The translations under genes and the position numbers were made by a program. The notes under the pieces are model-generated. The model searched no databases, was not told the origin of the DNA, and saw only the letters and a program-made list of their open reading frames with translations. Positions 23,985 to 34,619 of a stretch of DNA of 64,000 nucleotides are shown here, one piece after another. The stretch's first letter is position 1. Each line of letters starts with the position of its first letter. Source of the stretch: Saccharibacillus deserti (lineage in GTDB: Bacteria > Bacillota > Bacilli > Paenibacillales > Paenibacillaceae); contig NZ_JABJVN010000001.1 in NCBI RefSeq assembly GCF_013618475.1, forward strand, positions 956,348 through 1,020,347. Reading direction: 5' to 3'.

Positions 23985-24954
23985 CTTTGCGATTGTGTTC
24001 GTTCTTATTTTTTATCCGCTGTTCCAGATCGCTTTCATGCATCTGGAGGACCAGGATCGGGCCCAACGTCTTACAGACCGGTACAATATGATGATGAAGA
24101 CGGCTATTCAGGATGCGGCTTATGTATTGAACGAGACGGTGGACCAGGATTTTGAGCCCGGGTACGGATCGAGGAAGTTTTTTCGCGCCAATAAAGAACG
24201 TGCAGTCGAGACGTTCTACCGGACGCTTGCGCTGAATTTTAATATCGACGGGGATTCGGTGGCTCTTGGCGCACTTGCCGGATATGTTCCGGCAATCGCC
24301 GTAATCGATTATGACGGATACTCCATTTATGCTACGGAATCTTTTGTTGATGCCGACGGACAAGCGCAGATGGGAGAGGTATGGTCTCCGAAAAAGCCTT
24401 ACACCTACTCGGATGCCCAAAACAACACGGTGCAGTTTTCTTTGGACGGATTTGTAAAGTGCTTCGATCGCGTTTCCGGCCGTTGGGTGCAGGGACCTCG
24501 AAGCGAACTGGCCGATACCTTACAGATCCCTCTGCTGCGCGATGCGGAATTGTTCGAAAGCGTCCGCCGGCAGACGATTATTAACGGGATACAAAGCGAC
24601 CTCGCTTACACGATCAACCGGCACAACCGTTACGCGGCCCGCTACGGGATCGATTACGTATTCACGCTGCCGCAAATTTCCGGGGAGGAGTGGGACAACG
24701 GAATTGACGATATCGGTTTTGCGGCTTTTCTGCAGGGAATACCGGTCGGCGATCAGCAGTATAACAATTACTCGTTTGCGGGAGGGCGTCTTACGAAAAA
24801 GAAAATGGTCTATGCGTCCGCGGATCCGAAGACGGGAATCAAATACTACTCGCGGAATCCGGCCGAGCTGCCTGCCAAGATCGAAGAACGTTTTGAAAGC
24901 GAGAAAGAGGCTGCGCGTTCGGGTTATTTCCCTGTCCGAAGCGATCGTCCTTGA
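23971..24954 (+). CDS. Large membrane-anchored protein, last gene of the Tad-like operon
   Basis: A 327-residue protein with an N-terminal hydrophobic helix (residues 3-22, FAIVFVLIFYPLFQIAFMHL). A mostly extracytoplasmic domain rich in Tyr, Asp and Asn follows (IAVIDYDGYSIYATESFVD, YVFTLPQISGEEW). The layout resembles TadG-like minor subunits or an F0/adhesin-like surface protein, but no family was recognised. It has an internal RBS within the preceding gene (GAAGGAATGG). It ends the operon; no clear terminator is seen in the next 100 bases. Confidence 0.55.
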   Translation: MKITSFAIVFVLIFYPLFQIAFMHLEDQDRAQRLTDRYNMMMKTAIQDAAYVLNETVDQDFEPGYGSRKFFRANKERAVETFYRTLALNFNIDGDSVALGALAGYVPAIAVIDYDGYSIYATESFVDADGQAQMGEVWSPKKPYTYSDAQNNTVQFSLDGFVKCFDRVSGRWVQGPRSELADTLQIPLLRDAELFESVRRQTIINGIQSDLAYTINRHNRYAARYGIDYVFTLPQISGEEWDNGIDDIGFAAFLQGIPVGDQQYNNYSFAGGRLTKKKMVYASADPKTGIKYYSRNPAELPAKIEERFESEKEAARSGYFPVRSDRP

Positions 24955-25062
24955 ACGGAGAGAACCTGCGGCGGCGCAAGGCCGACGATAGACAGGCGGC
25001 GGTAAACAGACAAGGGTAAAGAGCAAAATAGGATCGGAATTCAGGGAAAGCCCGGCAGGGAT

Positions 25063-25386
25063 TCACTTGCTGCGTCCGCTTTCAAAACTGCGCAGCAGTT
25101 CAAGCAGATGATGCTGTTGGGGTTCGGTCAAGCGGTTGAACAGTTCGAGTACCGCACGTTCGTTTTCTTTTAACGGATGTTCAAGCAGGTCGTCGATCGG
25201 AAGCAGTTCGGACAGCGGAATGCCCAGTGCACGGCTGAGGCTGCTCAGGGTGTTGAGCCTGGGGGAGCGCCGATTGCATTCGATATCGCTGATCGAGGAT
25301 TGGGAGACATTGGCGCGATGCGCCAATTCAACCGAGGAGAGGTGACGAGCTTTGCGCAGATAGCGCAGTTTGCTTCCGATATCCAT
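25063..25386 (-). CDS. XRE-family helix-turn-helix regulator (SinR-like)
   Basis: A 107-residue protein with a classic XRE domain at residues 1-62 (LRYLRKARHLSSVELAHRANVSQSSISDIECNRRSP). The short C-terminal helical region includes LLEHPLKENERAVLELFNRL and could form a dimer. The architecture is close to SinR and SlrR. The start is the ATG at 25386 with AAAGGCGG upstream; longer in-frame readings lack an RBS. It faces the end of the Tad-like operon. It could regulate it, but no operator was identified. The gene stands between two convergent regions and is probably monocistronic. Confidence 0.85.
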   Translation of the reverse strand: MDIGSKLRYLRKARHLSSVELAHRANVSQSSISDIECNRRSPRLNTLSSLSRALGIPLSELLPIDDLLEHPLKENERAVLELFNRLTEPQQHHLLELLRSFESGRSK

Positions 25387-25542
25387 AAGATCCGCCTTTC
25401 TCTGAGAAAAGATAAATAAATGGTGGAAACAGGGCAGATCTTGATAAGTTCCGAACTCAGCCCTCAAGTAAGAATATATACCGAATCGGAGCCGACGGTC
25501 TACGGAATCTTTTTGGGCTGCGCTTGGGAAAATAAAACGTGC

Positions 25543-25588
25543 AAAACGCGCAGCCCTGTGCCGCATTGCGGTAGAGGGCTGCGCGTTT
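25543..25588. terminator. Strong bidirectional hairpin between the XRE gene and thiN
   Basis: AAAACGCGCAGCCCT (25543-25557) pairs with AGGGCTGCGCGTTT (25575-25588) over 14 bp with A and T tracts. It lies just downstream of thiN on the minus strand and can end that transcript. The rest of 25387-25661 holds no gene. Confidence 0.8.
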
Positions 25589-25661
25589 GTTTTTGCTGCG
25601 GAACAAGGGAGGGCGTACGGCCTGCACAAGAAGAGACGGGTGCGGCCGAGTCCGCGCAGGT

Positions 25662-26303
25662 TCAATCCCGGCTTTGGATCACGAGCAGCAGGCCGCTTTC
25701 GATCGTGACGGTTCCGGTCGGACCCGCAAGTTTGTTGCTAACGGACAGCGATTGCCCTTGACGAAGAGTTGCATTCTGCAGCGGGTATTCGAACCCTTCC
25801 AGCGTGACTCCGCTGACCTCCATGGTAGCCGGAATCAGGGAAACGTATGTAAATCCACGCTCTTCCACGACCAGATGGCTGCCGGTCAGCCGAATATAGT
25901 TGTTGCGGTCGCGAATGGTGCAGACGACTTGATGGCGAAGCGCGCGGATCAGCAGCTGTACATTGGCGAGCGTATGATCCATCCGTCCGCCGGTAACGCC
26001 GAGCATGACGATTTCCGAAGGGCGTTCGTCCAACGCCAGCTCGAAGGCAAGCTCCGTATCAGTATAATTCTTGTCGACAGGATCGCAGGAGTCGATACGG
26101 CCGCTCGAAGCCCGGATTCGCTTCACGTCTTCGCCCGAGACCGAATCGAAATCGCCTACCGCGATATCGGGACGAAGGCCGCGTTCAATCAGGAGAAGCG
26201 CTCCGCGGTCGGCGCCGATCAGCAGATCGCCGGGGCGTATATGATTGAGATAGTCGTCTGTCCATGCGCCTCCCGAGACAATGACGACACGTTTGTCGTT
26301 CAT
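25662..26303 (-). CDS. thiN: Thiamine pyrophosphokinase
   Basis: The enzyme transfers pyrophosphate from ATP to thiamine to make thiamine pyrophosphate, the cofactor of the E1 subunit of pyruvate dehydrogenase and other enzymes. The 213-residue protein has GADRGALLLIERGLRPDIAVGDFDS (residues 30-54) and the KNYTDTELA motif near 78. GVTGGRMDHTLANVQLL lies near 101, and a beta domain with LEGFEYPL follows at the C-terminus. These are the hallmarks of ThiN. It has its own promoter with no visible TPP riboswitch ahead of it. It ends at the bidirectional hairpin. Confidence 0.95.
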   Translation of the reverse strand: MNDKRVVIVSGGAWTDDYLNHIRPGDLLIGADRGALLLIERGLRPDIAVGDFDSVSGEDVKRIRASSGRIDSCDPVDKNYTDTELAFELALDERPSEIVMLGVTGGRMDHTLANVQLLIRALRHQVVCTIRDRNNYIRLTGSHLVVEERGFTYVSLIPATMEVSGVTLEGFEYPLQNATLRQGQSLSVSNKLAGPTGTVTIESGLLLVIQSRD

Positions 26304-26371
26304 GGGAAGGTTCCGCCTCCTTTCTCGATTTGGGAATAGGCTGACGCTTACACCGCCGTCCTACGGGTATC

Positions 26372-26401
26372 AGTATAGCGGACGCAGGGCAGGGCTTACA
26401 A
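26372..26401 (-). promoter_or_regulatory. Sigma-A promoter of thiN
   Basis: On the minus strand, TTGTAA (26401-26396) and TATACT (26377-26372) are 18 bases apart, about 70 bases before the thiN start. The rest of 26402-26541 shows no gene. Confidence 0.6.
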
Positions 26402-26541
26402 TGAATTTCGCGCGTCTGCCGTTCTCGGTAATGCCCGGCAGAAGGCGCGAATAGATTCTTTGAAGCTTTTTTGCGGCGGCATTCCCGGTTTGCGCCAAAC
26501 AAGTTTGCGGGATTGACAAAAAAACACGCGTAAGAGAGCGC

Positions 26542-27267
26542 TTAAACGGTTAAAAAATACATAAGTGCGTCCGGAAGTTCTTTTTGCCAAAATCCCCACA
26601 AATGCTTGCCTTCCTTCTCCGAATAACGGACTGTCGCTCCGCGTTCCAGCAGCAGATCGCGCGTGCGGCGGTTAAGGTCGACGAAGTCGAAAATGCCGTG
26701 ATCCGTCTCGTATTCATTTTCCTGCAGCCCTACGATCATGTATACGTTCAGCCAAACCAGATCGGCCGTGCGGGCCAGAATCGCTTGAGATTCTTCGTAA
26801 AAAGCGCCGGATAAGCTGATAATGCGCGGGAATTCGCCGGGATAGAGCAGGGACAGATGCAAAGACAGGGATCCGCCCAGCGAATCTCCGGCCAGAATGC
26901 GTTCGTCGCTCCGGGCCCGATACTTCTGCTCGACGAAAGGAATGATTTCTTCCGCCACGCACCGGGTATAAGCTTCGTGCAGATTTCCGAACGGTGCGTA
27001 TTCGGCAGTCCGCTTTTTCACATCCACTTCGATGCCCACTATAATGAAAGGTTCCGCTCCTTCGTCAAGAATCAGCTGATTGGCGTAAGTGGCGATTCGT
27101 CCGAAATTAAAAAACTCCTCGCCGTCCTGGCAGTATACGACCGGATAGCTGAGCACTTCGTTGTAACCCGGGGGCAGATAGATGCGCAGGGTTCTATCTT
27201 CATTTAAAAAGGTGCTGGCAATGACTTCTTTCACAATAGTACGTTTAAGATAGCGGGAATCGGTCAT
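26542..27267 (-). CDS. Alpha/beta-hydrolase esterase (BesA/Fes type)
   Basis: A 241-residue cytoplasmic hydrolase of the esterase-D family. The catalytic nucleophile is in AGDSLGGSLSL, near S123, within the typical G-x-S-x-G elbow. The oxyanion region has VVYCQDGEEFFNFG, and the likely catalytic His is in EGKHLWGFW near the C-terminus. Relatives such as B. subtilis BesA hydrolyse trilactone siderophores, while others act on simple esters. No siderophore gene is nearby, so the substrate is open. The ATG at 27267 has AAAAGGAGAC upstream. Confidence 0.85.
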   Translation of the reverse strand: MTDSRYLKRTIVKEVIASTFLNEDRTLRIYLPPGYNEVLSYPVVYCQDGEEFFNFGRIATYANQLILDEGAEPFIIVGIEVDVKKRTAEYAPFGNLHEAYTRCVAEEIIPFVEQKYRARSDERILAGDSLGGSLSLHLSLLYPGEFPRIISLSGAFYEESQAILARTADLVWLNVYMIVGLQENEYETDHGIFDFVDLNRRTRDLLLERGATVRYSEKEGKHLWGFWQKELPDALMYFLTV

Positions 27268-27462
27268 GGGAACTGTCTCCTTTTATGCGTATTGCCGTCC
27301 GTTTTGCATGCGCTTTACACGGCGGCCGCGAATGCGGTAAGATTGGGTCTGTGCGGATGAAAAACCGTAAAATGTTCGAATTAGTCTTTCTTGTTATATG
27401 AATATTAATGTCCTGTTGCATATACACTTGAAGAAATCGCCGAACAATTATGCTTAATTTCT

Positions 27463-27491
27463 TTGACTCGCGTATAGAACAGGTGTATAAT
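27463..27491 (+). promoter_or_regulatory. Sigma-A promoter of the pdh operon
   Basis: TTGACT (27463-27468) and TATAAT (27486-27491) are 17 bases apart, 52 bases before the pdhA start. The remainder of 27268-27543 holds no gene. Confidence 0.8.
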
Positions 27492-27543
27492 AATGATATA
27501 ACAGAGGGCCAAGATATTCAAATTTTTTATTGAGGTGAAAACA

Positions 27544-28611
27544 ATGAGCAAGGTTCCTTATGAAGTGTATACGGAAGAAGTCGAGGCTCTTTCCGTTCTT
27601 TCGCCGGATGGCGAAATTGTTAACGAAGCATTGATGCCAGAATTGACTGACGATCAACTGAAAGAAGTTATGCGTCGGATGGTATTTACCCGGACTTGGG
27701 ATGAAAGAGCGATCAACCTGGGCCGTCAAGGACGCCTTGGTTTCTATGCACCGGTATCCGGTCAAGAAGCGACGATGGTCGGCAGCGAATTCGCCCTGCA
27801 AAAAGAAGATTTCGTTTGCCCGGGCTACCGCGATATTCCGCAGCTCGTATGGCACGGACTTCCGCTGTATCAAGCATTCCTGTACTCCCGCGGTCATCAG
27901 CACGGCGGACAGATTCCGGAAGGCGTAAACGTTCTGATGCCTCAGATCATCATCGGCGCGCAGATCCTGCACGCGATGGGGATCGCCATGGGCTTCAAGC
28001 TCAAAAAGCAAAAACAAGTCGCAATCACCTATACGGGTGACGGCGGTTCGTCGGAAGGCGATTTCTACGAAGGTCTGAACTACGCCGGCGTATTCAAACT
28101 GCCTGTAATCTTCTTCGTACAAAACAACGGCTATGCGATCACGACTCCGTTCGCGAAGCAAACCGCTGCCCTGTCGATCGCCCACAAAGCGGTTGCCGCA
28201 GGCATCAAAGGCGTAAAAGTCGACGGCATGGACGTTCTGGCCGTTATCAAATCGGTTCAAGACGCTGCAGAACGCGGACGCAGCGGCGAAGGTGCAACAC
28301 TGATCGAAGCCGTCACTTACCGCTTCAAGCCGCACTCCCTTTCCGATGATACTTCGAAGTACCGGACGAAAGAAGAAGAAGGACAATGGAGCGAGAAGGA
28401 CCCGATTACCCGTCTTGCGAAATACCTGGAGAAAAAAGGACTTTGGACAGCCGAAGACACGGAACGCGTAAGAGCGGAAGCCAAAGAAACCGTAGCCGAG
28501 CAAATCAAGAAGGCCGAGAAAACGGACAAAATGACCGTTTCCGGTCTGATCGATTCCATGTTCGAACATACACCTAAACATCTGGAAGAACAAAAAGCGG
28601 ACTTCCAGTAA
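27544..28611 (+). CDS. pdhA: Pyruvate dehydrogenase E1 component, alpha subunit
   Basis: E1 alpha binds thiamine pyrophosphate and decarboxylates pyruvate together with E1 beta. The 355-residue protein has the TPP motif GDGGSSEGDFYEGLNYAG...QNNGYAI near residues 164-197 and the phosphorylation-loop-like YRFKPHSLSDD. It also has GYRDIPQLVWHGL and FLYSRGHQHGG, typical of Gram-positive PdhA. The start is the ATG at 27544 behind GAGGTG; a GTG at 27535 overlaps the RBS. First of four genes, pdhABCD, driven by a strong promoter. Confidence 0.97.
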   Translation: MSKVPYEVYTEEVEALSVLSPDGEIVNEALMPELTDDQLKEVMRRMVFTRTWDERAINLGRQGRLGFYAPVSGQEATMVGSEFALQKEDFVCPGYRDIPQLVWHGLPLYQAFLYSRGHQHGGQIPEGVNVLMPQIIIGAQILHAMGIAMGFKLKKQKQVAITYTGDGGSSEGDFYEGLNYAGVFKLPVIFFVQNNGYAITTPFAKQTAALSIAHKAVAAGIKGVKVDGMDVLAVIKSVQDAAERGRSGEGATLIEAVTYRFKPHSLSDDTSKYRTKEEEGQWSEKDPITRLAKYLEKKGLWTAEDTERVRAEAKETVAEQIKKAEKTDKMTVSGLIDSMFEHTPKHLEEQKADFQ

Positions 28612-28736
28612 AAGAATCGGTTCCGGCGGAGCGGTCTTCAAGGGCGCTCCACCGAACCTTTTACCTGCGCATACAAGATTCACATGAACATAGAGCGGTA
28701 TTCCATCGAACGTAACGTTAAGGAGGAAATGTAGCA

Positions 28737-29714
<978 letters not shown>

Positions 29715-29744
29715 TTCGTAATATCCAGAAGGAGGTAGTGCAAC

Positions 29745-31448
29745 GTGGCAAAATTTGAATATAAATTCCCTGAACTTGGCGAAGGCCTGCATGAAGGCGA
29801 AATCGTCAAAATGCATATCAAAGCCGGGGACAAAGTCACCGACGATGATATCATCATGGAAGTGCAAAACGATAAGGCGGTCGTGGAAGTTCCTTGTCCG
29901 GTAAACGGCACGGTACTGGAAGTTCGCGCCGCAGACGGCGAAGTTCACCATGTGGGCGACATCATCGCGATCATCGAAGCCGAAGGCGAGCTGCCTGAAG
30001 GTTCGGAAGAAACGGCACCGGGTCCTCAAGCGGACGCGGCTCAGGAAGCGAACGCGGCAGTAGGCGGAGTGGACACGAAGTCGTCGCCGGCAACAGCGGA
30101 TCCTTCGGAATCGCAGGGTGCTTCTTCGCAGGGTTCCGCAAGCAACAAATTTGCTTACAAGTTCCCTGAACTCGGCGAAGGCCTGCATGAAGGCGAAATC
30201 GTCAAAATGCATATCAAAGCCGGAGACAAAGTCACCGACGACGATATCATCATGGAAGTACAAAACGATAAAGCGGTCGTCGAGGTTCCTTGTCCGGTAA
30301 ACGGCACAGTGCTCGAAGTCCGCGTAGCCGACGGCGAAGTTCACCATGTCGGCGATATCGTAGCGATCATTGCGGTAGAAGGCGAACTGCCTGAAGGTTC
30401 GGAGACGATTGAGGAATCCGCTCCGGCAGCCGAAGCGAAAGCTCCGACCGCAACTTCCCCGGCAGCCGCTCCTGCATCGGCTTCGGGCCGTGAAGTATTG
30501 GCAACGCCAAGCGTGCGCAAATTCGCCCGTGAAGAAAGCGTCGATCTGAGCCAAGTTCAAGGCACAGGCAAAAACGGCAAAATCTCGCGTGAAGACGTAG
30601 AGAACTTCAAGAAAAACGGCGGACAAGCCCCAGCTGCTGCATCCGCTCCGGCCGCTGCTGCGACTGCGGAAGCTCCGGCTGCCGCGAAAGCCGAAGCTCC
30701 TGCCAAAGCCGCTGCATCCGCTCCGGCCGCATCGTCTGCAGCTGCTGCCGACGAAGAACGCGTACCGTTCAAAGGGATCCGTAAAGCCATCTCGAACGCG
30801 ATGGTCAAATCGGCTTACACGGCTCCGCACGTTACCATCATGGACGAAGTCGACGTAACCGAACTGGTCGCTTTCCGCACCCGCATGAAACCGCTGGCCG
30901 AGAAGAAAGGCATCAAGGTTACTTACCTGCCGTTCATCGTCAAGGCTCTGGTTGCCGCAGTACGCGAATTCCCGGCTCTGAACGCTTCGATCGACGAAGT
31001 GGCCAACGAAATCGTCTACAAAAAACACTATGACATCGGGATTGCGACAGACACCGAAAACGGTCTGATCGTACCGGTTGTCAAAGACGCCGACCGCAAG
31101 AGCGTATTCAAGATCGCGGAATCGATCAGCGATCTGGCCAAACGCGGCCGCGACGGCAAGCTTGCTCCGAACGAGATGAGAGGCAGCACGATCTCCATCA
31201 CGAATATCGGTTCCGCAGGCGGTATGTTCTTCACTCCGATCATTAACTATCCGGAAGTGGCAATCCTCGGAACGGGCCGCATCAGCGAAAAAGCCATCGT
31301 AAGAAACGGCGAAATCGTGGCTGCTCCAATGATGGCATTGTCCCTGAGCTTCGACCACCGTCTCATCGACGGCGCTACTGCACAAAATTGCATGAACTAT
31401 CTTAAATCCCTGCTCGCTAATCCCGAGCTGATGGTAATGGAGGTATAA
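29745..31448 (+). CDS. pdhC: Dihydrolipoamide acetyltransferase (E2) with two lipoyl domains
   Basis: E2 forms the core of the complex and makes acetyl-CoA. The 567-residue chain has a lipoyl domain at 2-80 (lipoyl lysine in VQNDKAVVE) and a linker. A second, nearly identical lipoyl domain lies at about 137-215. An E1/E3-binding domain ([28 protein letters not shown]) lies near 247-285, then an Ala/Pro linker, then the acyltransferase domain from about 340 ending with [12 protein letters not shown]. Two lipoyl domains are more than the single one of B. subtilis. RBS GAAGGAGG precedes the GTG at 29745. The two lipoyl segments are also very similar in DNA, suggesting recent duplication or gene conversion. 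Confidence 0.97.
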   Translation: MAKFEYKFPELGEGLHEGEIVKMHIKAGDKVTDDDIIMEVQNDKAVVEVPCPVNGTVLEVRAADGEVHHVGDIIAIIEAEGELPEGSEETAPGPQADAAQEANAAVGGVDTKSSPATADPSESQGASSQGSASNKFAYKFPELGEGLHEGEIVKMHIKAGDKVTDDDIIMEVQNDKAVVEVPCPVNGTVLEVRVADGEVHHVGDIVAIIAVEGELPEGSETIEESAPAAEAKAPTATSPAAAPASASGREVLATPSVRKFAREESVDLSQVQGTGKNGKISREDVENFKKNGGQAPAAASAPAAAATAEAPAAAKAEAPAKAAASAPAASSAAAADEERVPFKGIRKAISNAMVKSAYTAPHVTIMDEVDVTELVAFRTRMKPLAEKKGIKVTYLPFIVKALVAAVREFPALNASIDEVANEIVYKKHYDIGIATDTENGLIVPVVKDADRKSVFKIAESISDLAKRGRDGKLAPNEMRGSTISITNIGSAGGMFFTPIINYPEVAILGTGRISEKAIVRNGEIVAAPMMALSLSFDHRLIDGATAQNCMNYLKSLLANPELMVMEV

Positions 31449-31451
31449 ACA

Positions 31452-32876
31452 ATGGTAGTAGGAGACGCTTCCCTGGATATTGATACATTGGTAATCGGTG
31501 CGGGACCCGGCGGCTATGTAGCCGCCATCCGCGCCGCTCAACTGGGACAAAAGGTTCTGATCGTGGACAAAGCCGAGCTCGGCGGTGTCTGCCTCAACCG
31601 CGGTTGTATCCCTTCCAAAGCTTTGATCTCGGCTGCGCACAGCTACGAAAACGCGCTGCACGGCGAAGCTTTCGGTATTACGGCAAGCGACGTTAAGGTC
31701 GACTTTGCCAAAACCCAGGAATTCAAGAACAGCGTTGTCAAAAAAATGACAAACGGCGTAAGCGGATTGCTGAAAGGCAACAACGTTGAAGTCTTCAACG
31801 GCGAATGCATGTTCATCAACCAAAACGAAGCACGCGTGTTCAACGATCACGAATCGCCGCGCTACCGTTTCAAGAACTGCATTATCGCGACGGGTTCCCG
31901 CCCGATCGAATTGAAACCTTTCCCGTTCGGCGGACGCATCCTCTCTTCGACCGAAGCACTGAACCTGCCTGAAATTCCGAAAAGCCTCGTCGTAATCGGC
32001 GGCGGTTATATCGGTGCCGAGCTGGGTCAGATGTATGCGAAGTTCGGCACGAAAGTGACGATCATCGAAGGTCTGGACACGGTTCTGCCTGGTTTTGATA
32101 AAGACATGACCAACCTCGTGTCGAAAACCATGAAGAAAAACGGCATTGAAATTCATGCGAATGCCAAAGCCGAGAGCGCAACGCAAACGGACACAGACGT
32201 TACCGTGAAATTCTCCGTCGGCGGAGAAAGCAAAGAAATCACGGCCGACTACCTGCTGGTAACGGTAGGCCGCCGTCCGAACACGGACGGCGAACTGGGT
32301 CTGGACATGATCGAAATCGAGCTCGACGAGCGCGGTCTGATCAAAGTCGACCAACAGGGCCGTACGAATATCCCGCACATCTTCGCAATCGGCGATATCG
32401 TACCGGGTCTGGCGCTGGCGCACAAAGCTTCGTACGAAGGCAAAGTGGCGGCTGAAGCAATTGCCGGCCATTCATCCGTTGTCGATTACAAGTGCATGCC
32501 TGCCGTGGTCTTCACGGATCCGGAATGCTCGAGCGTAGGCCTTACCGAAAAAGAAGCCAAAGAAAAAGGCTTTAACGTGGTAGCGGGCAAGTTCAGCTAT
32601 GGCGGCAACGGCCGTGCGGTATCGCTGAACCATCCGGAAGGCTTCGTCAAGATCGTAGCGGAAGAAAGCACCGGCGTCGTATTGGGCAGCCAAATCGTCG
32701 GTCTCGAAGCCACGAACATGATCGCCGAAATGGGTCTTGCTGTCGAAATGGGCGCTACCCTGGAAGATCTGGCTCTGACTATTCACGCTCACCCTACACT
32801 GGGCGAAATCGTGATGGAAGCGGCCGAGCTGGTTCTGGGCAACCCGATCCATGCAATCGCTCCTAAGAAACGTTAA
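31452..32876 (+). CDS. pdhD: Dihydrolipoamide dehydrogenase (E3)
   Basis: E3 reoxidises dihydrolipoamide with FAD and NAD+. The 474-residue flavoprotein has the FAD Rossmann motif GAGPGGYVAAIRAAQLG near residue 15 and the redox disulfide GGVCLNRGCIPSK (two Cys five residues apart). The NAD motif is GGGYIGAELGQMYAKFG near 182. The FAD-binding IFAIGDIVPGLALAHKA and the C-terminal His-Glu pair (IHAHPTLGE) are also present. It starts 3 bases after pdhC and is followed by a terminator at 32953. The same E3 probably also serves other 2-oxoacid complexes. Confidence 0.98.
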   Translation: MVVGDASLDIDTLVIGAGPGGYVAAIRAAQLGQKVLIVDKAELGGVCLNRGCIPSKALISAAHSYENALHGEAFGITASDVKVDFAKTQEFKNSVVKKMTNGVSGLLKGNNVEVFNGECMFINQNEARVFNDHESPRYRFKNCIIATGSRPIELKPFPFGGRILSSTEALNLPEIPKSLVVIGGGYIGAELGQMYAKFGTKVTIIEGLDTVLPGFDKDMTNLVSKTMKKNGIEIHANAKAESATQTDTDVTVKFSVGGESKEITADYLLVTVGRRPNTDGELGLDMIEIELDERGLIKVDQQGRTNIPHIFAIGDIVPGLALAHKASYEGKVAAEAIAGHSSVVDYKCMPAVVFTDPECSSVGLTEKEAKEKGFNVVAGKFSYGGNGRAVSLNHPEGFVKIVAEESTGVVLGSQIVGLEATNMIAEMGLAVEMGATLEDLALTIHAHPTLGEIVMEAAELVLGNPIHAIAPKKR

Positions 32877-32952
32877 TTCACGGCTCCAACAAAATAAACT
32901 CAAAGTTCGGTTTCGCATTTTCATTCGTACTCACCGAATTTTGTCCTAACGA

Positions 32953-32980
32953 AGCGGGCGCCTCCAGGCGTCCGCTTTTT
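32953..32980 (+). terminator. Terminator of the pdh operon
   Basis: AGCGGGCGCCT pairs with AGGCGTCCGCT and is followed by TTTTT. The following 32981-33189 contains only the thyA upstream region. Confidence 0.85.
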
Positions 32981-33189
32981 CATGTCTGCCTCCAAAAGTT
33001 TGGGACGCGGCCCGGTGAATTTTGCTGCCTATTTCCTTTTTTTCTGATGGGTAAAGCCTATTCTTTTTTGCGGCGGACATGATAAACTAGACGAACGAGC
33101 ATTTGCTTTCGGCTTTACAAAATAAGAATAACGAATAAGGGCGGCGCTGCGGTTACAACGTGCATACCCTGGAACAGAGGTGACATTTT

Positions 33190-33984
33190 TTGCGTAAATA
33201 CTTGGATTTGCTGCAGGATATTTTGGATCACGGTACGGAAAAAGGAGATCGTACCGGAACAGGTACGGTATCGGTGTTCGGCCGCCAGCTTCGGTTTGAT
33301 CTGCAGGAAGGATTTCCTCTCCTGACCACCAAAAAGCTCCACTTGAAATCGATCGTGCATGAACTGCTGTGGTTCCTGAAAGGGGAGACGAATGTCGGCT
33401 ACCTACAGGAAAACGGCGTGCGGATCTGGAACGAATGGGCCGACGAAAATGGGGAGCTGGGACCGGTCTACGGATCGCAGTGGCGTGCCTGGGAAACGCC
33501 GGACGGCCGGAAGATCGACCAGATTTCGCAGGTGATCGATTCGATCAAGAACAACCCTGATTCCCGGCGTCATATCGTCAGTGCCTGGAACGTAGCCGAG
33601 ATCGACAATATGAAGCTGCCTCCCTGCCATCTGCTGTTCCAATTTTATGTGGCGGACGGCAAATTGTCGTGTATGCTGACGATGCGTTCCGTGGATACGT
33701 TCCTAGGTCTGCCTTTTAATATTGCCAGCTATTCGCTGCTTACCCATATGATCGCCCAGCAGTGCGGACTCGAAGTGGGAGAATTCATCTGGTCGGGCGG
33801 CGATGTCCATATTTATTCCAATCATATCGAGCAGGTCCGTACCCAGCTCGAACGCGAGCCGGGCGAACTTCCGCAGTTGCGAATCCTGCGCAAGCCCGAT
33901 TCGATCTTTGATTACCGGTACGAAGATTTCGAATTCGAAAATTACAACCCGCAGCCGGGCATCAAAGCGCCGATTGCCGTATAG
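33190..33984 (+). CDS. thyA: Thymidylate synthase
   Basis: ThyA methylates dUMP to dTMP using methylene-tetrahydrofolate, giving dihydrofolate. The 264 residues match the classical enzyme, with the active-site Cys146 in LPPCHLL, RTGTGT near residue 21, [11 protein letters not shown] and [11 protein letters not shown]. The start is a TTG at 33190 with GAGGTG 9 bases upstream. The partner dfrA follows after 14 bases and recycles the dihydrofolate product, a common pairing. There is no ThyX in view. Confidence 0.98.
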   Translation: MRKYLDLLQDILDHGTEKGDRTGTGTVSVFGRQLRFDLQEGFPLLTTKKLHLKSIVHELLWFLKGETNVGYLQENGVRIWNEWADENGELGPVYGSQWRAWETPDGRKIDQISQVIDSIKNNPDSRRHIVSAWNVAEIDNMKLPPCHLLFQFYVADGKLSCMLTMRSVDTFLGLPFNIASYSLLTHMIAQQCGLEVGEFIWSGGDVHIYSNHIEQVRTQLEREPGELPQLRILRKPDSIFDYRYEDFEFENYNPQPGIKAPIAV

Positions 33985-33998
33985 AGGAGGGAAGCGTT

Positions 33999-34502
33999 AT
34001 GCCACAGGTTACGCTGATTTGGGCGCAGGACCTCAATGGACTGATCGGCAGGGATAATGATTTGCCTTGGCGGCTTCCGGCCGATATGGCGTATTTCAAG
34101 CGCGAGACGCTGGGCAAGCCGGTAGTGATGGGACGCAGGACATGGGAGTCGTTCGGTTCCAGGCCGCTCAAAGACCGGATGAATATCGTATTGACCCGCG
34201 AGGCTTCTTACGAAGCGCAAGGAGCCGTGGTCGTGCATACGCCCGAAGAAGCGCTTGGGGCTGCGGTCGGAGCGGAGATCATGGTGATCGGCGGTTCGCA
34301 GATTTATGAGCTATTCCTGCCTTTGGCCGACCGTCTGCGTCTGACCCGGGTGCATGAAGCGTTTGAAGGGGATACCCACTTTCCGGAAGTCGATTGGAGC
34401 GTATGGTCGCTGGCCGATTCCCGGGAAGGGATCGTCGACGAGAAGAACAAGTACCGCCATGCTTTTGAGATTTACGAACGTACTGCAGAAAATGCAAATT
34501 AA
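33999..34502 (+). CDS. dfrA: Dihydrofolate reductase
   Basis: DHFR reduces dihydrofolate with NADPH and is the target of trimethoprim. The 167-residue protein has LIWAQDLNGLIGRDNDLPWRLPADM, with the active-site Asp replacing Glu in the LPADM segment as usual. It also has VMGRRTWESFGSRPL and the conserved GG in VIGGSQIYELFLPLADRL. It starts at the ATG at 33999 behind GAGGAGGG. It forms an operon with thyA. Confidence 0.97.
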   Translation: MPQVTLIWAQDLNGLIGRDNDLPWRLPADMAYFKRETLGKPVVMGRRTWESFGSRPLKDRMNIVLTREASYEAQGAVVVHTPEEALGAAVGAEIMVIGGSQIYELFLPLADRLRLTRVHEAFEGDTHFPEVDWSVWSLADSREGIVDEKNKYRHAFEIYERTAENAN

Positions 34503-34619
34503 TTTCCGTATAATCTATTTTAAAAAGCGAATGAAAAATGATAATATAGTTGAAATATATGTTTTGCGCTAAAATAGAGAAGAAAAATCGAGAACTTATG
34601 CGGATGGGGGAAACGTTCG

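Noticed and set aside
25387..25665. N-terminal extension of the XRE regulator
   Set aside because: It would read through the strong bidirectional hairpin and has no RBS; the ATG at 25386 starts the domain exactly.
26304..26541. TPP riboswitch ahead of thiN
   Set aside because: I looked for the conserved CUGAGA-type core and found none; only a sigma-A promoter is visible.
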